The notes under the pieces: generated by a model
What the model saw: the letters and a program-made list of their open reading frames with translations, nothing else
The model's database searches: none
Told to the model about the DNA's origin: nothing
In this document: piece after piece, positions 1 through 8,670 of the stretch
Position numbering within the stretch: the stretch's first letter is position 1
Layout: every line of letters starts with the position of its first letter
NCBI GenBank assembly: GCA_003551565.1
Contig: PUMZ01000169.1
Location: 1-38,732 of the forward strand
Direction of reading: 5' to 3'
DNA length: 38,732 nt
Source of the DNA: Candidatus Brocadiaceae bacterium
GTDB taxonomy: Bacteria; Planctomycetota; Brocadiia; SM23-32
Translations under genes and position numbers: made by a program

Positions 1-71
1 GTGCCGAACAACGGGACATTCACGAGCCGCAAGCACCGTTCGACACAGGATCGCTTAACCGTTCAAACACA

Positions 72-1676
72 TCAATGCCTGAAATGCCGGCACCCCGTCA
101 GCACCATGGCGATACCCAGCCTGTCGGCAGCCTCGATCACAGCCTCATCCCCTTTCGCACCTCCGGGTTGCATGACCGCCTTGATCCCGGCCTCGGCGGC
201 CGTTTCCAGGGCGTCGGGGAACGGGAAAAAGGCATCGCTGGCAAGTACGGCGCCTTCCGCACGCGCGCCGGCCTTACGCACCGCGGCCACCGTGGCGTCG
301 ACCCGGCTCATCTGCCCCGCGCCGGCGCCAACCAGCATCCCATCTTTAGCAATGGTAATGGCGTTGGATTTGACATGTTTGCAGCATATCCAGGCGAACT
401 GCAGATCGGCCATCTGCTGTTCCGCAGGCTCTTTTTCGGTGACGACCTCCATCGCGTCTTCGTCAACGGTCAGCAGATCTCTGTCCTGAACCAGCATTCC
501 GCCCACCACGCGACGCATGTCTTTGGACGCCGTATCCGGGATCGCGGTCCCGAAATCACCACATTCGAGTATGCGTGTCCTCTCCGCCCACCGGGCGCCC
601 GACAGCAGGCGCTCCACCGCCCCGGACTCGACGGTTGGTGCGATGACGGCCTCGACAAAATAGGGAAGCTTTTCCCCGTTGTTGTCTGCACGGTAGTCGG
701 CAATGAGGCCCGCAATTTCCTCGGTGAAAGGACGGTTGATTGCCACGATACAGCCGAACGCGCTGAGCGGATCGCCCAGGTAGGCACGCCTGTAGGCTTC
801 GCCGATCTCATCGGCCACGCCCGCCCCGCAGGGGTTGGTATGCTTGATACATACCGCCGCCGGCTTGCGGAACTCCTTCACAAGTTCGAGAGCAGCATTG
901 ATATCCAGGATGTTGTTGAAGGACAATGCCGGGCCGGCGATCTGGTCGGCATTGCTCACACAGGGTTCGTCCACCCCCTTTTCCACGTAAAAAGCGGCCT
1001 CCTGATGCGGGTTTTCCCCGTATTTGAGCCCCTGCTTCAACTCCAGGTCGAACTGCAGTCGATCCCCGGGAGCAACGCCCTGCCTGCCGGGATCGCCCAG
1101 ATACCCGGCGATCGCTGCATCGTAACGGGCGGTATGGCGGAATGCTTCCACGGCGAGCGCGTACAGGGTGGCGCCGGACAGGGAAGCTCCATTCTCTTCC
1201 AGCTCGCAGGCCACCTGATCGTATTGCCCGGGCGCGGTCAGAACGGCCACGTTCGCATGATTCTTGGCCGCCGACCGGATCATGGTCGGCCCCCCGATAT
1301 CGATGTTTTCAACGGCCTCTGCAAGTTCCACATCCGGTCCGGCAACCGTCTGCTCGAAGGGGTAGAGGTTGACAACCACCATGTCGATCGGCTCAATGCC
1401 GTGCTCCTGCATCTCTTTGCGGTGTCCTTCGTCCCCGCGCACCGCCAGAAGGCCGCCATGAATCTTCGGGTGCAGGGATTTTACGCGTCCACCGAGGATT
1501 TCCGGAAAACCCGTATAGGACGAGACGTCTGTGACTTCGATGCCCTGCTCGCGCAGCAGCTTCGCCGTGCCGCCGGTCGAGAGGATTTTTATGCCCAGCT
1601 GGTCGATGCGACGGGCGAAATCAGGCAGCCCGGTCTTGTCGGATACGCTTATCAATGCTGTTTTAACTTCTGCCAT
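72..1676 (-). CDS. purH: Bifunctional AICAR transformylase / IMP cyclohydrolase PurH
   Basis: This cytosolic enzyme catalyses the last two steps of de novo purine synthesis: formyl transfer from 10-formyl-THF to AICAR, then ring closure to IMP. The N-terminal MGS-like cyclohydrolase domain (about residues 1-150) carries the typical ISVSDKTGL and GGRVKSLHPKIHGG segments. The C-terminal transformylase domain includes KHTNPCG at residues 278-284, which holds the catalytic Lys-His pair, and the protein ends in the family-typical GCRHFRH. At 534 residues it is the usual full length. The start is supported by AGGAG about 7 nt upstream on the minus strand. No other purine gene is adjacent, so it appears to be a single-gene unit. 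Confidence 0.97.
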   Translation of the reverse strand: MAEVKTALISVSDKTGLPDFARRIDQLGIKILSTGGTAKLLREQGIEVTDVSSYTGFPEILGGRVKSLHPKIHGGLLAVRGDEGHRKEMQEHGIEPIDMVVVNLYPFEQTVAGPDVELAEAVENIDIGGPTMIRSAAKNHANVAVLTAPGQYDQVACELEENGASLSGATLYALAVEAFRHTARYDAAIAGYLGDPGRQGVAPGDRLQFDLELKQGLKYGENPHQEAAFYVEKGVDEPCVSNADQIAGPALSFNNILDINAALELVKEFRKPAAVCIKHTNPCGAGVADEIGEAYRRAYLGDPLSAFGCIVAINRPFTEEIAGLIADYRADNNGEKLPYFVEAVIAPTVESGAVERLLSGARWAERTRILECGDFGTAIPDTASKDMRRVVGGMLVQDRDLLTVDEDAMEVVTEKEPAEQQMADLQFAWICCKHVKSNAITIAKDGMLVGAGAGQMSRVDATVAAVRKAGARAEGAVLASDAFFPFPDALETAAEAGIKAVMQPGGAKGDEAVIEAADRLGIAMVLTGCRHFRH

Positions 1677-1737
1677 CTATGATCTCCTGGCTTTGAAAAC
1701 TTTATGGAAAGATTCCATGCATCAACAGGGAGCACAT

Positions 1738-1766
1738 ACTATACCGGATAAAAGAACTTTTTGCAA
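1738..1766 (-). promoter_or_regulatory. Candidate sigma-70-type promoter of purH
   Basis: Read on the minus strand, TTGCAA and TATAGT are separated by exactly 17 nt. Transcription would start near 1731, giving a leader of about 55 nt before purH. The -10 is 5/6 and the -35 is 4/6 to consensus. Confidence 0.5.
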
Positions 1767-1809
1767 AGTTGACGGAACACATCAAAGTATAAGGAATACT
1801 ATGCGCCTG

Positions 1810-2076
1810 CGCGGGGTGTCCAGGCCCGCAGGGCCTGCCTGCAGCAGGCAGGCCAACTGCCGTTGCCGTAGCCGTTCGCTGTTGCCGTTGTCGTAACCCA
1901 CAACCCATCACCCAGAACCGAGAACACGCAATCCAACCAGCCCCGCATGGGGCGAAACAAAATCCCGGAAGCAAAGGTTGTGGCGCCCCTTCGGGGCTGG
2001 GCGTGGGTGTGCACTACGGTTCCCCGCGGCTCACTCCGTTCACCGCGGGCTACTGTTGTGACGCCCCTTCGGGGCA
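1810..2076. repeat. Intergenic palindromic repeat block 1 (modules C, D and A)
   Basis: The purH-glgP gap is mostly repeat DNA. It holds module C (CCTGCCTGCAGCAGGCAGG, near 1840), GCCGTT-rich module D (about 1858-1892), and module A (1930-2076). Module A contains CCCCGCATGGGG-like and GCCCCTTCGGGGC palindromes and ends with a CCGCGG...CCGCGG palindrome. Module A recurs nearly identically at 8806-8950, split at 6167-6401, and truncated at 36747-36807. No coding function is evident; the small ORFs here recur only because the DNA recurs. Confidence 0.75.
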
Positions 2077-2100
2077 TCCCTCGGAACGGACGCGCCTCCA

Positions 2101-2130
2101 TTGACATGGGAATCCGACATCATTTATAAT
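2101..2130 (+). promoter_or_regulatory. Consensus sigma-70-type promoter of the glucan phosphorylase gene
   Basis: TTGACA (2101-2106) and TATAAT (2125-2130) are both perfect hexamers, 18 nt apart. The predicted start site is about 2137, at or 1-2 nt before the ATG at 2139, which implies a leaderless or near-leaderless mRNA. No Shine-Dalgarno sequence precedes the ATG. Confidence 0.7.
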
Positions 2131-2138
2131 CATGCGCT

Positions 2139-4277
2139 ATGGAATTCCAGCAACAACTTAAAGACCTGTCCCGCAACCTGTACTGGACCTGGCAACCGGA
2201 GATGATCGACATATTCCGCGACATCGATCCGGGACTCTGGCGCGCGGTGAACCACAACCCAATCGAGTTCCTGTCCCGGATATCACCGGAAAAACTGGAG
2301 GAAAAAGCCGACGATTTGGCGCTGAACGCGCGCATCAACCATGCCTTTCACCACCTGAAAAATTACCTCCAGGACGACATGACATGGGGCAACCTGCACG
2401 CCGCCGCTTTGCATGCCCATCCCGTAGCATATTTTTCGGCGGAATTCGGGCTCCACGAATCCTTGCCGCTCTATTCCGGCGGACTCGGCGTGCTGGCCGG
2501 CGACCATCTCAAAAGTGCCTCCGACCTCGGCGTCCCCGTGGTGGGAGTCGGTCTGTTCTACGCACAGGGCTACTTTAACCAGCGGATGACGGAAGACGGA
2601 TGGCAGACAGAAACATACTTTGCTTCCGATGTGAACAAACTCCCCATAAAAAAGGCGAAGGGAGGGGATGGGGCGCCCCTGGAAGTGGAGGTCCGCACCC
2701 GCACAAGCGCCATCAAGGCGCATGTATGGAGCGCCAGCGTCGGACGAAACAGCCTGGTTCTGCTCGATTCCGACGTCGGTTCCAATTCCCGGCAGGACCG
2801 CACGCTGACATCCACACTTTACGGCGGGGACGATTACACCCGCATACGCCAGGAACTGCTGCTCGGCGTCGGCGGGTTGCGGGCACTGCACAAACTGAAT
2901 ATCAACCCGGGCGTCCTGCACCTGAACGAAGGCCACAGCGCCTTTGCCATCCTGGAGCATGCACGCAAATTGATGGAACTGGAATCACGCCCGTTCGACG
3001 AAGCCAGGGAAAAAACTGCGCAAAAAGTCGTATTCACCACCCATACCCCCATGGAAAGCGGCCATGACAGGTTCCATCCGCACATGGTCAGTGAAGTCCT
3101 TGACCCCATGCGGAACGACCTCGACCTATCCCATGACCATTTGCTCTCGCTCGGACGCATCAATCCCCATGACCAGAACGAGCACTTCTGCATGACGGTG
3201 CTGGGACTGAAATCGTCCCGTTTCACGAACGCCGTCTCTTCCATCAATGCACGGACAACCTGGAAGATGTGGAATGCGATCCTGCCGGGCCCATCCCAAC
3301 ACGAAACGGCGATTAACCATATAACAAACGGAATACATGTCGCCTCATGGCTCGCCGTGCCCATGGCCCACCTTTATACGCGCTATCTGGGCAAAAACTG
3401 GGAAAAGAGGCTCTGCGATCCAGGGACATGGGAAGGACTGAAAAATCTGGATGATGACGAATTCTGGGAACATCTTCAGGTGCTGAAAGCACAGCTGATA
3501 AGGTTCATCCATCGTGAAGTTTGCAGCAAATGCGGCGGCAAATCCGGAAATCTGCTGACAGCCCATGAAAAACTCCGCCTCAGCTCTTCGACTCTGACCA
3601 TCGGGTTCTCCCGGAGATTTTCTGAATACAAAAGGGCCTTCCTCATTTTGAACGACCTGGAGCGCCTGGACCACATCGTCAACCATCCCGATCGTCCGGT
3701 CCAGATCATTTTCTCGGGGAAGGCGCACCCGGCGAACAAACAGGGCAAGACGCTGCTGCAAAAGATTATTAAAGTCAGTCGCGACCCACGCTTCCTCGGG
3801 AGGGTCATTTTCATTGAAGACTACGACATCAACGTTGGACGGCACCTCGTGCAGGGAGTCGACCTGTGGCTGAACACCCCCCGACGCCCCCTGGAGGCCT
3901 GCGGAACAAGCGGACAGAAGGCGGTACTGAACGGAGGATTGAATCTTTCGACCCTCGACGGGTGGTGGCCGGAGGCGTTTGACGGGAAAAACGGTTTTGC
4001 CATAGGAGACGACACGCAGCACTCCGATCCGGCAGAACAGGACAGGCGCGATACGGAATCACTCTACAAAACCCTTGAAGAGACCGTCGTCCCGATGTTT
4101 TACGACCGCAGGGAAAATGGAATTCCCCGCGAATGGATATCCTTCCAAAAACATGCTATCCATACAATCGCCCGGCGTTTCAATGCCAGCCGCATGGTTA
4201 AAGATTATACGCTCCATGCCTACCTGCCGGCCGTTGGCGCCAGGACCTGTTCGCATCGCAATGGCACCGAATACTGA
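2139..4277 (+). CDS. glgP: Alpha-glucan phosphorylase (GT35, short TIGR02094-like form)
   Basis: Predicted cytosolic phosphorylase that releases glucose-1-phosphate from glycogen or maltodextrin. The N-terminus (NLYWTW ... NPIEFLSRIS) matches the small domain that precedes the catalytic fold in this subfamily. It is followed by YFSAEFGLHESLPLYSGGLG and GVGLFYAQGYFNQ, then VFTTHTPMESGHDRF. The pyridoxal-phosphate site is EACGTSGQKAVLN, with the PLP lysine at about residue 594. This fits the phosphorylase signature except for Gln where Met is usual just before the Lys. At 712 residues it is shorter than many relatives of about 850. The start is fixed by homology, since the conserved N-terminal motif begins about 10 residues in, despite having no ribosome binding site. 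Confidence 0.92.
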   Translation: MEFQQQLKDLSRNLYWTWQPEMIDIFRDIDPGLWRAVNHNPIEFLSRISPEKLEEKADDLALNARINHAFHHLKNYLQDDMTWGNLHAAALHAHPVAYFSAEFGLHESLPLYSGGLGVLAGDHLKSASDLGVPVVGVGLFYAQGYFNQRMTEDGWQTETYFASDVNKLPIKKAKGGDGAPLEVEVRTRTSAIKAHVWSASVGRNSLVLLDSDVGSNSRQDRTLTSTLYGGDDYTRIRQELLLGVGGLRALHKLNINPGVLHLNEGHSAFAILEHARKLMELESRPFDEAREKTAQKVVFTTHTPMESGHDRFHPHMVSEVLDPMRNDLDLSHDHLLSLGRINPHDQNEHFCMTVLGLKSSRFTNAVSSINARTTWKMWNAILPGPSQHETAINHITNGIHVASWLAVPMAHLYTRYLGKNWEKRLCDPGTWEGLKNLDDDEFWEHLQVLKAQLIRFIHREVCSKCGGKSGNLLTAHEKLRLSSSTLTIGFSRRFSEYKRAFLILNDLERLDHIVNHPDRPVQIIFSGKAHPANKQGKTLLQKIIKVSRDPRFLGRVIFIEDYDINVGRHLVQGVDLWLNTPRRPLEACGTSGQKAVLNGGLNLSTLDGWWPEAFDGKNGFAIGDDTQHSDPAEQDRRDTESLYKTLEETVVPMFYDRRENGIPREWISFQKHAIHTIARRFNASRMVKDYTLHAYLPAVGARTCSHRNGTEY

Positions 4278-4498
4278 GCCGATAAAGGAGGAACCTTTCG
4301 CGGCAAATACCGTTTTATTCCGCTTTTTTCAAGCGGTGTCAGTGCCGTAGCTGCAAGGAAGGCAAGCGCCGCTGTGTCGTTGATTTATGAAATGCGGGTT
4401 ATGGTTGTTTTGTTTCGTACCTGTGCAGACATGTGGACATTCCGGCGCTCCGGGCTGATCCGCCCCATGCCCTGAACTATGGAGAGGAGACCATCCAA
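4278..4498 (+). other. glgP-M20 intergenic region
   Basis: This gap holds an AAAGGAGGA stretch near 4287 with no usable start codon after it, a small hairpin (CCGCTT-TTTTC-AAGCGG, about 4320-4336), and an inverted copy of dispersed element J at 4379-4402. No gene is supported. The ORF-track start for the next gene (4433) lies inside this gap and lacks a ribosome binding site. Confidence 0.5.
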
Positions 4499-5662
4499 AT
4501 GGCAAATTTTGAAGATTGGGTTATACAACTGCGGAGGGAGTTCCACGCATCTCCTGAACTTGCTTTTCAGGAGAAAAAAACTTCGCGGAAAATTGCCGGC
4601 ATCCTGACCGATTTGAAGCTCGAAGTCACAACAGGCTGCGGGGAAACGGGAGTGACGGGCCTCCTGCGGGGAAAGCGGCCGGGCAAGACAATAGGGCTGC
4701 GCGCCGACATGGACGCCCTGCCGATCGGAGAGAAGAACGATGTGGGCTACAGTTCGCAAACCGATGGGGTCATGCACGCCTGCGGGCATGATGCGCACGT
4801 GGCGCTTATGCTCGGTGTGGCCAGGTATGTTGCCGAGAACGAACTCCATAAGGACTTCCGGGGCAACGTGAAGTTCATTTTCCAGCCCGCCGAAGAAACA
4901 CTGGGAGGTGCAAAGGCCATGATCCGGGATGGTGTGCTGGAAAATCCGCGGGTCGACCTCATGCTCGCCGCCCATGTTTCGAACGATGTGGCGGCCGGAG
5001 AATGCGGTATTTATGAAAACATAAGCAATGCTTCTTCCGACAGCTTCAGCACGCGCATCAGGGGGAGGGGCGGACATGGCGCACATCCGCACAAGACAAG
5101 CGATGCAATACTCGCGTCCTGTTTTTTTGTAACGCAATTGCAGTCAATTGTCTCAAGGAATGTCGACCCCACGCGGCCGGCGGTGGTGTCCGTAGGAATA
5201 ATCAGGGGCGGCACCGCCCCCAACATCCTGCCGGAAGAGGTCGTCATCGAAGGTACGGTCAGAGCCATGGAGGAGGAGGTCAGGCAGCTTGTCAGAAAAA
5301 GGCTCGCCAATTTCGCGCGTGCGCTGAAAGATTCTTATGCGCTGGAGGAAGTGGATTTTGACTTCAGTGACGGATGCCCCCCGTGCGCAAACGATCCGCA
5401 AGCAATTTCCGTGCTCAGGTCGGCCGCGGAGAAAGCCCTGGGACCGGATAAAGTCCGTGTTCTTACGCCCGGGATGGGAGCGGAAGATTTTGCCTGCTTC
5501 GCCGCCGAGAGGCCGTCGGCCCTCATGAGACTCGGAACGGGATATCCCGGGAAAACGACCGCCGGCCCGGCGCACAGCCCGTTTTTCGATATCGACGAGC
5601 AAAGCCTGATGACCGGCGTCCGGGTGTTCGTGACAGCGCTGCAGCAATATCTTGCAGAATGA
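4499..5662 (+). CDS. M20-family amidohydrolase (hippurate hydrolase / N-acyl amino acid amidohydrolase type)
   Basis: Predicted cytosolic zinc amidohydrolase of the M20D type that cleaves N-acyl groups from amino acids or related amides; the exact substrate cannot be read from the sequence. Motifs in order are GLRADMDALPI, HACGHDAHVALMLG (metal Cys and His), FQPAEE (catalytic and metal Glu), AAHV, a dimerisation domain with GRGGHGAHPH, and a C-terminal GPAHSPFFDIDE with the last metal His. I place the start at 4499 (387 aa) rather than the longer ORF at 4433. GGAGAGGAG sits about 9 nt upstream, and the protein then begins at the usual family N-terminus. Confidence 0.9.
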   Translation: MANFEDWVIQLRREFHASPELAFQEKKTSRKIAGILTDLKLEVTTGCGETGVTGLLRGKRPGKTIGLRADMDALPIGEKNDVGYSSQTDGVMHACGHDAHVALMLGVARYVAENELHKDFRGNVKFIFQPAEETLGGAKAMIRDGVLENPRVDLMLAAHVSNDVAAGECGIYENISNASSDSFSTRIRGRGGHGAHPHKTSDAILASCFFVTQLQSIVSRNVDPTRPAVVSVGIIRGGTAPNILPEEVVIEGTVRAMEEEVRQLVRKRLANFARALKDSYALEEVDFDFSDGCPPCANDPQAISVLRSAAEKALGPDKVRVLTPGMGAEDFACFAAERPSALMRLGTGYPGKTTAGPAHSPFFDIDEQSLMTGVRVFVTALQQYLAE

Positions 5663-5663
5663 C

Positions 5664-5745
5664 GCGCTTATTTCACGCGTTTTCAGGCCCGAAGGGCCGA
5701 TTTCAACAATGCCCCGCTTATTTCACGCGCTCTCCGTGGTGCAGA
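5664..5745. repeat. Dispersed element E, two adjacent copies
   Basis: Two copies share the left end CGCTTATTTCACGCG. The first (5664-5710) continues into a GGCCCGAAGGGCC hairpin and ATTTCAACAA. The second (5711-5745) continues into TCTCCGTGGTGCAGATG. Both right ends recur elsewhere: the hairpin type at 6097-6144 and 8671-8720, the other at 15294-15329 (inverted) and 24714-24748. Confidence 0.7.
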
Positions 5746-5800
5746 TGAAATATGCGGGACCAAGAATGGACGAGGCAATCATTGAAAGCCGGACATCCAT

Positions 5801-6016
5801 TCACCGTTCCGTCGTGTCCGCCCGACGCTCCGTCGCTGATGCCAGATCCCTTTGCAATGTCCGCAGCTCTTCCAGCAGATCCCCCCAACATCCTCCCGGC
5901 ACCGCATCCTCCCCCCTGCGGGAGTGCATGCCATCGATCTCTTCGATAAGAGATTGCAAATTGCAATGGATTCTTTCAGTTTCTCCGCTCACATCATCGC
6001 GTTCTATTTTGTCCAT
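5801..6016 (-). CDS. Possible small acidic helical protein
   Basis: This 71-residue ORF is unlike the repeat-derived ORFs around it. It is acidic, free of low complexity, and predicted amphipathic helical (for example LLEELRTLQRDLASATERR near the C-terminus), as in a small coiled-coil protein. It lies in an otherwise gene-free gap of about 960 bp between the M20 and VWA genes, on the opposite strand. The ribosome binding site is weak (GGTGGA about 7 nt upstream). I do not recognise a family. It could be a real small gene, a remnant, or chance. Confidence 0.35.
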   Translation of the reverse strand: MDKIERDDVSGETERIHCNLQSLIEEIDGMHSRRGEDAVPGGCWGDLLEELRTLQRDLASATERRADTTER

Positions 6017-6070
6017 GGCAATCCACCAGAAAATTCAGAATCCAGCAGGCCCTCCGTGTGTCTGGGCCCA

Positions 6071-6401
6071 GGCCCGGAGGGCCGTCTGCAACAATATCCC
6101 GCTCATTTCATGGTTTTCAGGCCCGAAGGGCCGATTTCAACAATAGCCGCGGGCGACCAAATAACAATCCAACCAGCCCCGCAAGGGGCGAAACAAAATC
6201 CGGAAGCAAAGGTTGCAGCAGGTTTGTAGTAAGCCCCTTCAGGGGCTCAGGAGTCCGGAAAATGCCACGCTAAAGGCGGGGACGCCTGCCTGCCGGCAGG
6301 CAGGCTTGAAAGCGTCCACTACGAGCAGGGTTTTCGGCCACGCTCCTGGCGTGCACAAGCTCTACAGTTCCCCGCGGCTCACTCCGTTCACCGCGGGCTC
6401 G
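6071..6401. repeat. Intergenic repeat block 2: element E, and module A split by element B
   Basis: Element E lies at 6071-6144. Module A starts at 6167 and runs to about 6214 (AAAGGTTG). It is then interrupted by an unrelated element B (6219-6346) and resumes around 6365-6401 with the CCCCGCGG...CCGCGGG palindrome. Element B holds the palindrome GCCCCTTCAGGGGC and a CCTGCCTGCCGGCAGGCAGG palindrome. An inverted copy of B without the second palindrome lies at 30092-30199. This looks like one repeat nested inside another. Confidence 0.65.
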
Positions 6402-6402
6402 A

Positions 6403-6432
6403 TTGACTCTTCTCCGTTTATTATGTTACGAT
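6403..6432 (+). promoter_or_regulatory. Possible promoter of the VWA-protein gene
   Basis: TTGACT and TACGAT lie 18 nt apart just downstream of repeat block 2. Transcription from here would give a leader of about 185 nt before the ATG at 6626. The -10 is weak. Confidence 0.3.
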
Positions 6433-6625
6433 AAAGGGAAAGCGCCAGCAACCAACCGTACCCGTACACCACTGCATTGCATTGTCTCTACCGGGGGTGG
6501 AAGCGCTCAGATAAGTGCAGACAGTACATGGCAAATGACACCCGGATGCGCGCGGACATGCACGGAAGATGATAACGGTCGCATTGCCGGTATCGAGAAC
6601 GCCGCAAGGGCGCGGATGAAGGAGA

Positions 6626-8668
6626 ATGAGCGAATACAAGCATATCTTGTCCCATAAACACAGGAAACTGCGCGACAGATCCGCCATCGCCGCACTGAAG
6701 AAATTTTTCAGGGACAGCCCTTTCCTTATAATAAGCATCGCGTTGCATCTTATTATCCTTTTGCTTCTGGCCTTTATAACCTCCGGAGAGCCTGCCGAAC
6801 GGCGCGCGGAGCGCGTCGAGCTGAAAGTCGAGGAAATGCGGTTTGAAGAGGTGGAAATGCAACCCATGATAACCGACCCAGAACGCTTTGTCACCGATCC
6901 CGCGGCCGCCGGAGGGATGGCGGGCGATGATGCCGGCACGGAGAGCGAAAGCCTGGCGGAAGCCGCAGAAGCCGCTGGCGCCGTCGAAGCACCGCGCCCC
7001 GATATATTCGGAATGCAAGAAGTCGTCCGGGGTGGCGGCGAAGGGCAGTGGAGCGACAGAACGGGCCCGGGATTCGCCATGACGGCGGGCGGGGGCGTAG
7101 GGCTTTCCGGAGCGATGGATGAGTTCGCGGTGGAGACAATGAACGCCGCTGCAAGGGGCAAAACCCTGGTCGTGCTGCTTATCGACCGCACCCGCAGTGT
7201 GGTCTACCTGAATCTGCCCCGGCTGGTGGAGCGCATGGACCATTACTTCGAGGCCCTGGAGCACAACCTGACTTCCGAGATGATGGAAAACACCCGCTGG
7301 CTGGTTGTGGGATACGGGCGCAGCGTCACATTCCACACCCGTCCGACCACCGGGCTGGAAGATGTCAAAGCTGCACTGAGGAATATCGAGATCTGTCCGA
7401 GCGGCGAACAGAACATCGGCGCCGCGCTCAATACCATCCTGGATCGGTACAGGGATTACGGACACCGGCGGATGCTGGTTGCCGCCATGACGGACGGTTA
7501 CGGCACCGACCTCCGGGACGGAACGATGATTGAGCGGACCATACGCCGGATGCGCAACAACAATGTCGGCCTGTACGTCTTCGGGCACGAGGCGGCATTC
7601 GCAAGCACCCGCAAACGCGAAAGCCTGAGGCTCGATCCGCAGCAGCTCCAGCCGGAGGACGCAGCGGCCGTCAGGGGTTTTGAAGGACGTACCATTACGG
7701 GCTGGGTCGATGCCGGGCCGGAGTCGCCCCGGCGCGAGTTATGGCGTGGAAGCCGCAGGTGGGGCTGGGACGACGCCCATATGCCCGCTTCGGGGTTTCC
7801 GATGTATGCAATGAACAGAATGGTGCTGGCGACCGACGGGCTGTATTTCCTCCTGCGGGAAGAATCGGATTACGATGACGAAAAAATGTATTCCCGGTAC
7901 CTTCCCGATGTTTGTTCGGTGCGGGAGTATGACAGGCGGGTGCGGGATAAACCGTTGCGCAACGCCCTGCAGCGCGTCTGGGAAGAGTTGCCCGATTTAT
8001 ACCTGACCAGAGATTTCCGCGTGTTCAGTATCGGCGCAGGCGGTCCGAACGACCATTCGGGTCACCTTGCCGGGCAGATCCGGGATCGCCGCGATCGGGC
8101 ACGGGAGGGCCGCCGCTATGCCACCGAGCGCATAAGGGAGCTGAAGGAACTGCTGGAGGATCCGCAGGTGCGTTCGATGAGCAATTACCCCAGATGGCGC
8201 GCACACGCGCAGGTGACGATCGCTGAACTCAAAAGGATGCACTTCCTGCTCGGACAGTACGGCGAGGTTCTCCGGCGCGAGTGGGAAGAGCACGGGCGCC
8301 GCTACAATTTTCCGGACTTTCTGGAAATCTTGCGCTACCACCGGGACGAACATGAACGCAGCTACGCCATTCTCGATTTGCTTGAAGAAGGCATGAGCCT
8401 TCGGCAAGCCATAAGGGAACTGGAAGGCTACCGGTATGATCTCAGCATCGTGGGGGGAAGCGCCCCGGACGATTTTGTGGGCCCCGCCGAAGCAAGAGAA
8501 GAGTATGAAGCCGCCCGCCAATACGCACGGATGATCATCGAGGAACACAGCAACACACCCTGGGAACTGCTCGCACGTCGTATCCTGTCAAATCTCCAGC
8601 CCCTGACATGCCGTCCACGCCAACTTTCACCGGCCACCCAGCCCCGGCCTCCGTCGCTCCCGCTCTGA
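6626..8668 (+). CDS. Membrane-anchored VWA-like domain protein
   Basis: A basic N-terminus is followed by one transmembrane helix (about residues 33-53, FLIISIALHLIILLLLAF), so the bulk is probably periplasmic with a cytoplasmic tail. A Glu-rich and Gly/Ala-rich linker follows, then a von Willebrand A-like domain from about residue 178. Its first metal-site motif reads DRTRS at 187-191, where DxSxS is canonical, and there is a later MTDGYGTD. The C-terminal half is charged and largely helical, with no family I recognise. AAGGAG is only 1-2 nt from the ATG, so the exact start is uncertain. Such VWA proteins often mediate metal-dependent protein contacts; the partner is unknown here. Confidence 0.75.
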   Translation: MSEYKHILSHKHRKLRDRSAIAALKKFFRDSPFLIISIALHLIILLLLAFITSGEPAERRAERVELKVEEMRFEEVEMQPMITDPERFVTDPAAAGGMAGDDAGTESESLAEAAEAAGAVEAPRPDIFGMQEVVRGGGEGQWSDRTGPGFAMTAGGGVGLSGAMDEFAVETMNAAARGKTLVVLLIDRTRSVVYLNLPRLVERMDHYFEALEHNLTSEMMENTRWLVVGYGRSVTFHTRPTTGLEDVKAALRNIEICPSGEQNIGAALNTILDRYRDYGHRRMLVAAMTDGYGTDLRDGTMIERTIRRMRNNNVGLYVFGHEAAFASTRKRESLRLDPQQLQPEDAAAVRGFEGRTITGWVDAGPESPRRELWRGSRRWGWDDAHMPASGFPMYAMNRMVLATDGLYFLLREESDYDDEKMYSRYLPDVCSVREYDRRVRDKPLRNALQRVWEELPDLYLTRDFRVFSIGAGGPNDHSGHLAGQIRDRRDRAREGRRYATERIRELKELLEDPQVRSMSNYPRWRAHAQVTIAELKRMHFLLGQYGEVLRREWEEHGRRYNFPDFLEILRYHRDEHERSYAILDLLEEGMSLRQAIRELEGYRYDLSIVGGSAPDDFVGPAEAREEYEAARQYARMIIEEHSNTPWELLARRILSNLQPLTCRPRQLSPATQPRPPSLPL

Positions 8669-8670
8669 CG

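Noticed and set aside
75-1682. 535-aa plus-strand ORF opposite purH
   Set aside because: Full-length antisense shadow; the minus frame encodes an unmistakable PurH.
1810-2076. CRISPR-like array
   Set aside because: The palindromic repeats are of several types, irregularly spaced and scattered over many gaps; there are no uniform spacers and no cas genes.
4281-4300. Strong AAAGGAGGA ribosome-binding-like site after glgP
   Set aside because: No start codon follows at a usable distance with an open frame; probably chance or a decayed gene start.
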